A stretch of 35,517 nucleotides of DNA from positions 1-35,517 of the forward strand of contig JBPOJN010000028.1 in the NCBI GenBank assembly GCA_052033505.1, in the 5' to 3' direction. The notes beneath the pieces are model-generated. The model searched no databases and was not told where the DNA came from. It was given only the letters and a program-made list of their open reading frames with translations. Shown here in pieces: positions 1 through 6,926 of the stretch. Each line of letters starts with the position of its first letter. The first letter of the stretch is position 1. The position numbers were made by a program, and so were the translations under genes. The stretch comes from JBPOJN01 sp052033505. Lineage in GTDB: Bacteria > UBA10199 > JACPAL01 > GCA-016699445.

Positions 1-463
1 ACAATAGCTCCGGCTCCGGCGCCAAGGCGCGCGCCAGGGCCACGCGCTGGCGCTGGCCTCCGGAGAGCTGCGAGGGAAAACGTTTTTCAAGGCCCGAGAG
101 ACCGACCAAATGCAGCAGGTCTTTCGCTTTTTTCTCGCGCGCCGCTTTGGCAACACCGCGCACGCGCGGGCCGAAGGCGACGTTTTCTAAGATCGTCATG
201 TGACGGAAGAGCGCATAATGTTGAAACACGAAACCGATTTTGCGCTGCTGCACGGGCACATAAGTGACGTTTTCGCCCTTGATCTCGATTGAGCCCTCGC
301 TCGGATGCTCGAGGCCGGCGATGCAACGCAGGATCGTCGATTTTCCCGAACCTGACGGACCCAGGAGCGTCACGAATTCTCCATCGCGCACCTCGAAACT
401 CACGTCGTCCACGGCGTTATAGGCGTTGAATTTTTTCTTCAGACCTTCGACTTTGATGCTCAA
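1..463 (-). CDS. cysA: Sulfate ABC transporter ATP-binding protein CysA (3' part beyond window)
   Basis: This is the ATPase subunit that powers sulfate/thiosulfate import at the inner membrane. The first 154 codons are present and the reading frame is open to the window edge, so the C-terminal half is missing because of the window, not a mutation. The translation shows a Walker A motif (GPSGSGKST, about residues 32-40), a Q-loop (VFQHYALF) and the ABC signature LSGGQRQRVALARAL near residue 140. I chose a TTG start at 461-463: its TTGA overlaps the cysW stop, it follows a GGAGGT Shine-Dalgarno, and the protein then begins MSIKVEGLKKKF as CysA proteins usually do. It is the last visible gene of the porin-sbp-cysT-cysW-cysA operon. 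CysA is favoured over a generic spermidine or molybdate ATPase because of its partners. Confidence 0.93.
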   Translation of the reverse strand, partial: MSIKVEGLKKKFNAYNAVDDVSFEVRDGEFVTLLGPSGSGKSTILRCIAGLEHPSEGSIEIKGENVTYVPVQQRKIGFVFQHYALFRHMTILENVAFGPRVRGVAKAAREKKAKDLLHLVGLSGLEKRFPSQLSGGQRQRVALARALAPEPELL

Positions 464-1308
464 GCGACCTCCTTCGACTTCTGACGCCAGCCCACATAAG
501 TTTTCACGATGAGTGTAATGATCGCCAAAATCGCCAGGATCGACGACATCGCGAACGCGCCCACGAAATTATATTCGTTGTACAGAATTTCCACGTGCAA
601 CGGGATCGTATTCGTTAGCCCTCGGATATGCCCCGACACTACCGACACCGCGCCAAACTCACCCATCGCGCGGGCGTTGAGCAAGATCACACCATAGAGC
701 AGACCCCATTTGATGTTCGGGAGAGTGACATACCAGAACGTCTTCCATCCACCCGCACCCAAAGTCAGAGCGGCTTCTTCTTGGTCGTTGCCCTGCGCCT
801 GCATGAGAGGGATCAACGAACGCGCGACATAGGGAAACGTCACGAAGATCGTGGCGAGCACGATGCCGGGTACGGCGAATAAAATTTTGATGTCGTACTT
901 AGCGAGCAGAGGCCCGAAAAGCCCCTGGGCTCCGAAGAGCAGGACGAAGACCAAGCCTGAAATGACGGGCGACACCGTGAACGGCAAATCGATCAAGCTC
1001 AGCAGGAATTTTTTCCCGAAGAAATCAAACTTCGCGATCACCCAAGACGCGCAGAGACCGAAGACGACGTTGAGAGGGACGGCAATGGCGGCCGCCAACA
1101 CCGTCAATTTGATCGCCGACACGGCATCCGGCTCGCGGACCGCATCCCAATAGGCATGGAGCCCCTTCGCCAAAGCGCTCGTAAGGATCGTCGCCAGAGG
1201 CAATATCAAAAAGAGCGCTAAGAACGCCAAAGCCACGGCGATCAACAAAAAGCGCACGGGACCGCTCTCGGTGATCTCGACGCTGGCGGACGTATCCCGG
1301 CTACTCAT
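460..1308 (-). CDS. cysW: Sulfate ABC transporter permease CysW
   Basis: One of the two inner-membrane permeases of the sulfate/thiosulfate importer, 282 aa, normal for the family. About six hydrophobic segments are visible. The cytoplasmic EAA loop that docks to the ATPase is clear (EEAALTLGAGGWKTFWYVTLP, about residues 176-196), followed by ARAMGEFGAVSVVSGHIRG, typical of CysW. The start ATG overlaps the cysT stop as ATGA, and its own stop overlaps the cysA start, so all three are probably translationally coupled. The pairing with CysT and a sulfate-binding protein supports sulfate over molybdate. Nothing looks broken. Confidence 0.95.
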   Translation of the reverse strand: MSSRDTSASVEITESGPVRFLLIAVALAFLALFLILPLATILTSALAKGLHAYWDAVREPDAVSAIKLTVLAAAIAVPLNVVFGLCASWVIAKFDFFGKKFLLSLIDLPFTVSPVISGLVFVLLFGAQGLFGPLLAKYDIKILFAVPGIVLATIFVTFPYVARSLIPLMQAQGNDQEEAALTLGAGGWKTFWYVTLPNIKWGLLYGVILLNARAMGEFGAVSVVSGHIRGLTNTIPLHVEILYNEYNFVGAFAMSSILAILAIITLIVKTYVGWRQKSKEVA

Positions 1309-2126
1309 ACGCGCTCCATTTTCTGGAAAATGCTGATCAAAGAAAGCAACACGAACGACACGACCAGCATCACAGCCGCCAGCGCCGCGGCGCCCGCATA
1401 GTCGTATTGTTCGAGCTTGGTCACGATCAAGAGAGGCGTGATTTCGGTCTTCATCGGCATGTTACCGGAGATGAAAACGACCGACCCGTACTCGCCCACG
1501 GCGCGTGCAAAGGCCGAAGTCACGCCGGTCAAAAGCGAGGGAAACAAAGCCGGAAAAATAACTTTCGTGAACGTCTGCAACCGCGTGGCGCCCAGGCAGA
1601 CGGCGGCTTCTTCCACGTCGCGATCGAGAGACTGCAAGACCGGCTGCACCGTCCGTACCACAAAAGGCAACCCAATGAACGTGAGGACGATCACGATCCC
1701 CAGCGGTGTAAACGCGGCTTTGATTCCCAATTGGTTTAACGGCTTACCGATGAGACCGTTCGGCGCGTAGATCGTCGTCATCGCGATGCCCGCAACCGCC
1801 GTCGGAAGCGCGAACGGCAGATCGACCAACATGTCGACTAGGCCTTTTCCGGGAAACCGGTAGCGGACCAAGACCCACGCGACGAGCAGACCGAAGACGC
1901 CATTGATCAGCGCCGCGATCAGCGACGCACCGAAGCTCAAGCGGAAAGAGGCCGCCACCCGGTCACTGGTGACGGCCCCTACAAATCCGGCCCAAGTCAG
2001 ACCCGACGCCTTCACAAACAACATGGCGAGCGGGATCAATACGATCAGGCTTAAATAGACCAGCGTGAATCCCATCGTCAGGCCGAAGCCGGGGATCACG
2101 CTTTTACTGGGCGTAAATCTGGTCAA
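1305..2126 (-). CDS. cysT: Sulfate ABC transporter permease CysT (CysU)
   Basis: The second permease of the sulfate importer, which forms a heterodimer with CysW. It has about six membrane segments, a VIPGFGLTMGFTLVYLSLIVL opening helix typical of CysT, and an EAA loop (EEAAVCLGATRLQTFTKVIFP) followed by ARAVGEYGSVVFISG. The start is uncertain. An ATG at 2144 has no ribosome-binding site, whereas a TTG at 2124-2126 is preceded by GGAGGAG with a 5-nt spacer, giving a 273-residue protein; I prefer the TTG. Either start overlaps the end of sbp (stop at 2104), so translation is probably coupled to the binding protein. Confidence 0.93.
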   Translation of the reverse strand: MTRFTPSKSVIPGFGLTMGFTLVYLSLIVLIPLAMLFVKASGLTWAGFVGAVTSDRVAASFRLSFGASLIAALINGVFGLLVAWVLVRYRFPGKGLVDMLVDLPFALPTAVAGIAMTTIYAPNGLIGKPLNQLGIKAAFTPLGIVIVLTFIGLPFVVRTVQPVLQSLDRDVEEAAVCLGATRLQTFTKVIFPALFPSLLTGVTSAFARAVGEYGSVVFISGNMPMKTEITPLLIVTKLEQYDYAGAAALAAVMLVVSFVLLSLISIFQKMERV

Positions 2127-3156
2127 ACACTCCTCCATCGGCAAAATGCTTACCCTGCGCCTTCTGCCATCCGCCGAAGTCGGAGTCGATAGTTAAGAGA
2201 TTGAGTTTCGGGAATTTCGCCGAATACTTCGCGGCGATTTCCGCAAGCCGTGGACGATAATAATGCTTCGCCGCGATCTCCTGGCCTTCGGGGGAATACA
2301 GATATTCGAGGTAAGCCTTCGCGACTTCGGTCGTCTTATGCTTCGCCGCGACCTTGTCGACCAGCGTAACCGGCGGTTCGGCCAGGATACTGACGGACGG
2401 AATCACGATCTCGAACTTATCTTTGGTACCCCCGCCCAACTCGTTGACGGCCAAAAACGCTTCGTTTTCCCAAGCGATCAGCACGTCCCCGATTTCGCGT
2501 TCCACGAACGTCGTCGTCGAGCCGCGTGCGCCCGAATCCAGCACCGGCACGTTTTTGAAGAGGGCTTTGACGAATTCCTTGGCCTTCGCTTCGGCGATCG
2601 TTGGGTCGGTGCCGTTTTGTTTCAGCGCATAACCCCAAGCCGCGAGATAATTCCAGCGTGCGCCGCCGGAAGTTTTCGGATTCGGCGTGATAACGCTGAT
2701 GCCGGGCTTCACGAGATCGCTCCAATCGTGGATGCCTTTGGGATTTCCCTTTCGCACGAGGAATACGATCGTGGAGGTGTAGGGAGAGCTGTTCTGGGTC
2801 AGCCGCGCCTGCCAGTCCTTCGGGAACAGTCCCGCTTTCTCCGCGATCGCATCGATGTCATAGGCTAAAGCGAGCGTGACCACGTCCGCTTCGAGACCAT
2901 CGATCACGGCGCGGGCCTGCTTGCCCGAACCGCCGTGGGATTGTTTGACCGTCACGTCGACGCCGGTCTTGGCCTTCCAATACTTCGCGAACGCGGCGTT
3001 ATAATCCTGATACAGTTCGCGCGTCGGATCGTACGAGACGTTGAAGAGCGTCACGGGATCCGCGGCGTTCGCACTAGGGACTACATTGAGCGCGAGCACG
3101 AAGACCGAGCCCACGACCCACAGAATATTTTGAATGTATTTTTTGAACTTTTTCAT
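2104..3156 (-). CDS. sbp: Periplasmic sulfate-binding protein
   Basis: The periplasmic receptor that binds sulfate (or thiosulfate) and delivers it to CysT/CysW, 350 aa. An N-terminal signal peptide with basic residues, a hydrophobic core and a cleavage site near SANA-ADPV is visible. The mature part begins LFNVSYDPTRELYQDYN and carries QSHGGSGKQARAVIDGLEADVVTLALAYD, both hallmarks of the Sbp/CysP family. A later segment, PNPKTSGGARWNYLAAWGYAL, lines the anion site in the family. An AAGGA ribosome-binding site lies about 8 nt before the ATG. A small stem-loop separates it from the upstream porin. Sbp and CysP cannot be told apart by reading alone. Confidence 0.94.
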   Translation of the reverse strand: MKKFKKYIQNILWVVGSVFVLALNVVPSANAADPVTLFNVSYDPTRELYQDYNAAFAKYWKAKTGVDVTVKQSHGGSGKQARAVIDGLEADVVTLALAYDIDAIAEKAGLFPKDWQARLTQNSSPYTSTIVFLVRKGNPKGIHDWSDLVKPGISVITPNPKTSGGARWNYLAAWGYALKQNGTDPTIAEAKAKEFVKALFKNVPVLDSGARGSTTTFVEREIGDVLIAWENEAFLAVNELGGGTKDKFEIVIPSVSILAEPPVTLVDKVAAKHKTTEVAKAYLEYLYSPEGQEIAAKHYYRPRLAEIAAKYSAKFPKLNLLTIDSDFGGWQKAQGKHFADGGVFDQIYAQ

Positions 3157-3180
3157 AATTTTTTCCTTTTTAAGTCTAAA

Positions 3181-3195
3181 GCGTCGAAGCGACGC
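3181..3195 (-). terminator. Stem-loop between porin and sbp genes
   Basis: A perfect 6-bp inverted repeat (GCGTCG and CGACGC, 3-nt loop) lies in the 51-bp gap between the porin stop and sbp start. On the minus strand it is followed by TTTAGACTT, a poor U-tract. It may be a leaky terminator or an mRNA-stabilising hairpin that sets different levels of porin and binding protein. Confidence 0.4.
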
Positions 3196-3207
3196 CCTAT
3201 ATAAGTT

Positions 3208-4560
3208 TTAGAAAGCTAATTCCAGCCTTGTCTGAACGACTTTTTCGCTGGGACGGTTCGCGCCCGCGGCGGCTCCGCCCGCGAAGAGCGTGTGCTCATA
3301 GCCGACGACCGCTTTGACGTTGTCGTTCAAGTACCAATTCACCCCGCCTCCGAACGCGCGCGCGCGGCGTGCGGATTGCGTAGCGCTCGCGAACAACGGG
3401 AAGGCATCGGTGTCGACGCGCAATTCATTGTAACGAGCCGCCACTTCCACCGCGCCCCATTTGCCTTCGGAAGGTTTGAAGCTGTTCTTGGGTTTGACAC
3501 CTTTGAAGGAAGCTTTCTCCCCGGTGAGCACGTAAGAAGCGGCCGTCTGCCAAGCACGATGCGTGAAGCTTTGCGTACCGGAGGTGTTCGTGACCTGCTG
3601 CGTGGAGCTGATGTATTCGCCCAAGAATCCGAACGGTCCCCAAGAATAATACGCCTGCGGGGAGAACCGATAGAGCTTGCCGGAAGCGACGGTCACGTTC
3701 GGCGTGGTCGTATCATTGAGATACCGGAAAAAAACCGACTGACCGGCCGTTCGATAACTCGGCAGATTCGGAGCCGCCGCGGTGCCCTTTTGTTTTCCGT
3801 ACGTGCCGGCCACTCCGACTCCGAGACCTTTTAAAGCGTCGATCGAGGTCTTCAAAAACGGCTGCACGAAGATCCTGCCCGCGATGTCTTTGCCGTCGTT
3901 ATTGTCGACGTCATTGACGCCTCCGTCCAACACGCCGTTGAATGCGCCGACCGCATAGCTGACTAAACCGCCCGCGATATCGCCGAAGATTTGGAAGCCC
4001 ACGTCGCGATTCGGCGCAAGGCTTGTCGGGAGCGCGCGCTCGACGAAAAGAAGGTTATTGCCGGACTGAAGTCTTTCCAAACCGACGGGCTCTTTAAACT
4101 TCCCGCCGCGCAACCGAATCTCCGGAAGGATCTTCACGTCCGCATAAGCGTCTTGCAATACGACGTTACCACCGCCGAAATCAGGAACGATGCGGAATCC
4201 GAAACGATCCAAGAGCTGACCTTCGAAAATCGGGCGCACGCGTCGGGCGACGAAGGTGTTGTTGCCCAAGTTCTGCGGCAGATCGATGAAGAAACGTCCG
4301 TCCGCCTGGATCAATCCGCGCAGTTTAAACCAGGATTTTCCGTCATTGGACTTGATCTGGAAGCCTTCTTTTCCCGCGCTGACCGTGGCTTTGTCCTTTT
4401 GCGCTTCTTCTTGCAGCTCCCACTGACGCTCGATAACTTTTTGTTTTTGTTCGATCGCGTTCACTTTCTCCGAGAGGGAATCCGCATGAGCGGAAACGGC
4501 TCCTAAGGCCGCCAGAGAAACAATGGATGCGATGAGAAAAGGTATTTTTTTATTTTTCAC
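3208..4560 (-). CDS. OprO/OprP-type anion-selective outer-membrane porin
   Basis: A 450-residue outer-membrane porin that resembles the phosphate-selective porin O/P family. The order is: signal peptide ending near VSAHA-DSLS; a short predicted coiled coil (SEKVNAIEQKQKVIERQWELQEEAQKDK) as is usual in this family; then a beta-barrel-like part opening with FKLRGLIQADGRFFI and closing with the aromatic end VVQTRLELAF. LRGGKFKEPVGLERLQS and FVERALPTSLAPNRDVG are family-like segments. I chose the GTG at 4558-4560, preceded by GGAG at a 6-nt spacing, because it puts the signal peptide at the N-terminus; the longer frame to 4629 adds 23 non-signal residues. As first gene of a sulfate operon, sulfate is the likely solute, by inference only. 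Confidence 0.88.
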   Translation of the reverse strand: MKNKKIPFLIASIVSLAALGAVSAHADSLSEKVNAIEQKQKVIERQWELQEEAQKDKATVSAGKEGFQIKSNDGKSWFKLRGLIQADGRFFIDLPQNLGNNTFVARRVRPIFEGQLLDRFGFRIVPDFGGGNVVLQDAYADVKILPEIRLRGGKFKEPVGLERLQSGNNLLFVERALPTSLAPNRDVGFQIFGDIAGGLVSYAVGAFNGVLDGGVNDVDNNDGKDIAGRIFVQPFLKTSIDALKGLGVGVAGTYGKQKGTAAAPNLPSYRTAGQSVFFRYLNDTTTPNVTVASGKLYRFSPQAYYSWGPFGFLGEYISSTQQVTNTSGTQSFTHRAWQTAASYVLTGEKASFKGVKPKNSFKPSEGKWGAVEVAARYNELRVDTDAFPLFASATQSARRARAFGGGVNWYLNDNVKAVVGYEHTLFAGGAAAGANRPSEKVVQTRLELAF

Positions 4561-4825
4561 TTTAAACTCCGTTAAATTTTTTGAGATTTTCAAGAAAACC
4601 CGAGGGACCTTTAAGACACCACGCCGCAAAGGATCGGGCCCGTAAGGGCCGACGCCCGCGTCGCTGGTTTTTTCAGGGGATCAACTTAAGACAGAAGAAG
4701 AAGCAAGACCCGATCAAACCTAGCGCCGCGCCGCCGGCCGAATACACATCGACCGACAACAGCCGCAGAGGCTGATCTTGTGAGAAGTAACAAACTGAAA
4801 ACTCGAAGAAGGCATGAGTGCGTCC
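4561..4825 (-). promoter_or_regulatory. Long structured 5' leader of the sulfate operon
   Basis: If the predicted promoter at 4826-4855 is right, transcripts carry about 259 nt before the porin GTG. The leader holds a possible 31-codon ORF (4720-4815). It also has two adjacent GC-rich hairpins on the minus strand: GGCCC/GGGCC with a 4-nt loop (4637-4650) and CGACG/CGTCG with a 4-nt loop (4650-4663). A 7-nt segment just after the ORF stop (4709-4715) is complementary to 4632-4638 and would compete with the GGCCC/GGGCC hairpin. I do not recognise a known riboswitch class here. Confidence 0.45.
4720..4815 (-). CDS. Possible Cys-rich leader peptide (31 aa)
   Basis: An ATG at 4813-4815 opens a 31-codon frame ending in TAG at 4720-4722. 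The peptide contains LCGCCRSMC, that is four Cys and one Met codon within nine positions, while the rest has no Cys. It lies about 5 nt after the predicted transcription start, so it would be nearly leaderless, and I see no good Shine-Dalgarno. Its position ahead of sulfate uptake genes suggests a cysteine-sensing leader peptide, in the way amino-acid operons use leader codons. This is inference. It may be an accidental ORF; a longer overlapping minus-strand frame also crosses this stretch. Confidence 0.35.
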   Translation of the reverse strand: MPSSSFQFVTSHKISLCGCCRSMCIRPAARR

Positions 4826-4855
4826 AATATCAGGGATCTCGTGAGAATTCGTCAA
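4826..4855 (-). promoter_or_regulatory. Candidate sigma-70 promoter of the sulfate operon
   Basis: On the minus strand TTGACG (4850-4855) is followed after 18 bp by GATATT (4826-4831). This is five of six matches at -35 and four of six at -10. It is the best promoter-like pair I found in the 386-bp divergent gap between the porin and the protease, and it predicts a start near 4819. Confidence 0.4.
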
Positions 4856-4946
4856 CCGCTTTTTGTAAATCCCGGAAACGCGTCCCCTTAGAGTAAAAAA
4901 GTAGGACGTGTACTTTCTCGCGTGAAAATGACACCATATCTCTTCA

Positions 4947-6173
4947 ATGATCCGCACGTACCGCAGAACGATAATCCTGATCTTCTCTCTTTGCTCACTT
5001 TCTCTACTTTTTACGGTATCCCCCGCCGCAGCGAAAAAAACAGACAAGAGGACTACCCAGAACGAAACCTCTCTCTACCGCGAGCTGGATCTTTTCACCA
5101 AAGTGCTGTCTCTGATCCGAAGCGATTACGTCGAAGAGCCCGACGAACATGAGATCATCACAGGCGCAGTGCACGGCATGCTCTCGCGTCTCGATCCTCA
5201 CTCGATGTACCTGACATCCGATGCTTATCGCGAATTGAGGGTCGATACCGAAGGCCGCTTCGGCGGCGTCGGGATCGAAGTCGCCCTGAAAAACGGCGTC
5301 CCGACCGTGGTGACCGCGATAGAGGACAGCCCGGCCGCGAAAGCCGGCATCCAATCCGGTGACCGGATCGTGAAGATCGACAACGTCTCCACCAAGGAAA
5401 TGTCGTTAAGCGACACGGTGCAGAAGATGCGCGGGTCCCGGAAGAGCAAGATCCATCTCACGATCTTACGCGAAGGCATGAAAGAGTTTTTGGAAATCCC
5501 TTTGGAGCGCGACATCATCCGCTTGAAAAGCGTGCGCTGGGAGAGCCTGCCGGACGATTTGGGTTACGTGAAGATTTCTTCTTTCCAGGAAAATACCGAC
5601 GAGGATTTAAGACGAGCCCTGGGCGATCTGGGAAAGAAAAAGTCCTTGCGCGGTTTGATCCTCGACTTGCGCAACAATCCCGGCGGTTTACTGGATGAGG
5701 CCGTGGACGTCTGCGACGAGTTCTTGGTCGATGGCACGATCGTGACGACCGCGAACCGTAACCACGAAATCGACCGCAAAACCGCGACCAAGAGCGGCAA
5801 AGAACCCGCCTATCCCATCGTCGTGATGGTCAACGGCGGCAGCGCGTCCGCGGCGGAAATCGTCGCGGGGGCTTTGCAAGACCAAAAGCGCGCGACGATC
5901 CTCGGTACGACGTCCTTCGGAAAAGGCACGGTCCAGACGATCTTCGACCTCGAAGACGGTTCAGCGTTGAAATTGACGGTCGCCAAATATTTCACACCGA
6001 AGGGCCGCTCAATCCAATCTCAGGGCATCAAACCGGACGTCGTCATAGCGGCCAAGAAATCCTCGAAAAAGAACGCCCGCAAGTCCCCCGAATCGCAGCC
6101 GGAAACGCAGCCCGAAGACCGGCAGAAACAAGCCGCGGTTGAGTATTTGAAGTCGGGAAAAATCAAAAAATAA
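4947..6173 (+). CDS. ctpA: Carboxyl-terminal processing protease (S41 family, PDZ)
   Basis: A periplasmic serine protease of the C-terminal processing family, 408 aa. An N-terminal signal sequence (about residues 1-29) precedes a helical region, a PDZ domain (about 100-185, with GGVGIEVALKNGVPTVVTAIEDSPAAKAGIQSGD) and the S41 core. The catalytic Ser-Lys pair is visible: Ser301 in NGGSASAAEIVAGALQD and Lys326 in SFGKGTVQT. LILDLRNNPGGLLDEAVDV is another family hallmark. The C-terminus is a Lys/Glu/Gln-rich tail. Such proteases trim or degrade envelope proteins and often act on peptidoglycan hydrolases. That is suggestive because a lytic transglycosylase lies nearby, though on the other strand. 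It is the only clear plus-strand gene in the window. No good ribosome-binding site precedes the ATG. It ends 3 bp from the convergent START-like gene. Confidence 0.93.
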   Translation: MIRTYRRTIILIFSLCSLSLLFTVSPAAAKKTDKRTTQNETSLYRELDLFTKVLSLIRSDYVEEPDEHEIITGAVHGMLSRLDPHSMYLTSDAYRELRVDTEGRFGGVGIEVALKNGVPTVVTAIEDSPAAKAGIQSGDRIVKIDNVSTKEMSLSDTVQKMRGSRKSKIHLTILREGMKEFLEIPLERDIIRLKSVRWESLPDDLGYVKISSFQENTDEDLRRALGDLGKKKSLRGLILDLRNNPGGLLDEAVDVCDEFLVDGTIVTTANRNHEIDRKTATKSGKEPAYPIVVMVNGGSASAAEIVAGALQDQKRATILGTTSFGKGTVQTIFDLEDGSALKLTVAKYFTPKGRSIQSQGIKPDVVIAAKKSSKKNARKSPESQPETQPEDRQKQAAVEYLKSGKIKK

Positions 6174-6176
6174 AAG

Positions 6177-6926
6177 TCATTGGGTTTTCAAAAGCGGCAA
6201 GGGTTTGTTGGCGACGCGTTTCGCCTCGCGCTGGATGGCTTGCAGCGCGCCAGGCAAAGAGTGCTTCACACCCCATTTCAAAAGGAATTTTGGAACGGAA
6301 GCACCGGGGTTGGCCTCAACGTAGTATTTCATGAGCGTGCGGTTCGGATTTCCTTCGAAAATTTCGAGCGTCATATGCCCCGTCATTGAGACGATATTTC
6401 CAGAAATCTTTTCCCATTGGCACCGATAAAATAAATTGTCACTTTGGGTTTCATCAAAAGTATTTTTAAGCGTCATCCAACGATTGGCAACTGGCCAAGG
6501 AACATCATAATATTGAAAAACTTGGTTGGTCCACATGGACTGAGACTTTTGATTTTGAAGAGGATTGAAGACCTGATTTCCAATCACATGATAAACATCT
6601 TCCACTTTTTTAAGAGACTTGCTCGTCTCAGCGAGTTCGGGAGAAATAGAGCGACTGTCCATTAGTTGCGGAAGTCCATAGCGCTTCCAATCATTGGATT
6701 GTTGAAAAAGCCTCCACACAATCACAGGAGGGACATCCACAACCCCCTCGAGTTTCCCCCAGACGCCTTGGGTTAAGTACCCCCCATCGGTAATCGCTTC
6801 TCCCTTACGAAGAAGACTCTCCTCGTAGGTCCCTTTCGGTGAAGCCGGATCCGAAAAAACTTGGGATGCGAAGAGGCAAAAGCTCCCGACAAAAATAAGA
6901 ATGAATCTGCGAAAACAAGAACGCAT
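6177..6926 (-). CDS. Exported START/SRPBCC-like domain protein
   Basis: A 249-residue protein with a signal peptide (RRFILIFVGSFCLFASQVFS, cleavage near FS-DP) followed by what reads as a START or polyketide-cyclase-like (SRPBCC) fold. The features are GVVDVPPVIVWRLFQQSNDWKRYG near residues 60-85, a central YDVPWPVANRWMTLKN and a GHMTLEIFEGNPNRTLMKYYVEANPGASVPKFLLKWG segment, the pattern of START-like proteins where the C-terminal helix closes a lipid pocket. A role in binding or moving a hydrophobic molecule in the periplasm is inference. It starts directly after the mltD stop and is probably co-transcribed with it. Its DNA is clearly AT-rich (one 60-bp sample is about 33% GC), unlike most of the window. 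Confidence 0.75.
   Translation of the reverse strand: MRSCFRRFILIFVGSFCLFASQVFSDPASPKGTYEESLLRKGEAITDGGYLTQGVWGKLEGVVDVPPVIVWRLFQQSNDWKRYGLPQLMDSRSISPELAETSKSLKKVEDVYHVIGNQVFNPLQNQKSQSMWTNQVFQYYDVPWPVANRWMTLKNTFDETQSDNLFYRCQWEKISGNIVSMTGHMTLEIFEGNPNRTLMKYYVEANPGASVPKFLLKWGVKHSLPGALQAIQREAKRVANKPLPLLKTQ

Noticed and set aside
4637..4673. Plus-strand hairpins followed by six T, resembling an intrinsic terminator
   Set aside because: No plus-strand gene lies upstream to be terminated; the hairpins fit better as part of the minus-strand leader.
4673..5047. 124-codon minus-strand frame overlapping the protease start
   Set aside because: It overlaps the protease signal peptide and the sulfate leader, has no domain or signal features, and its Cys pattern is not protein-like.
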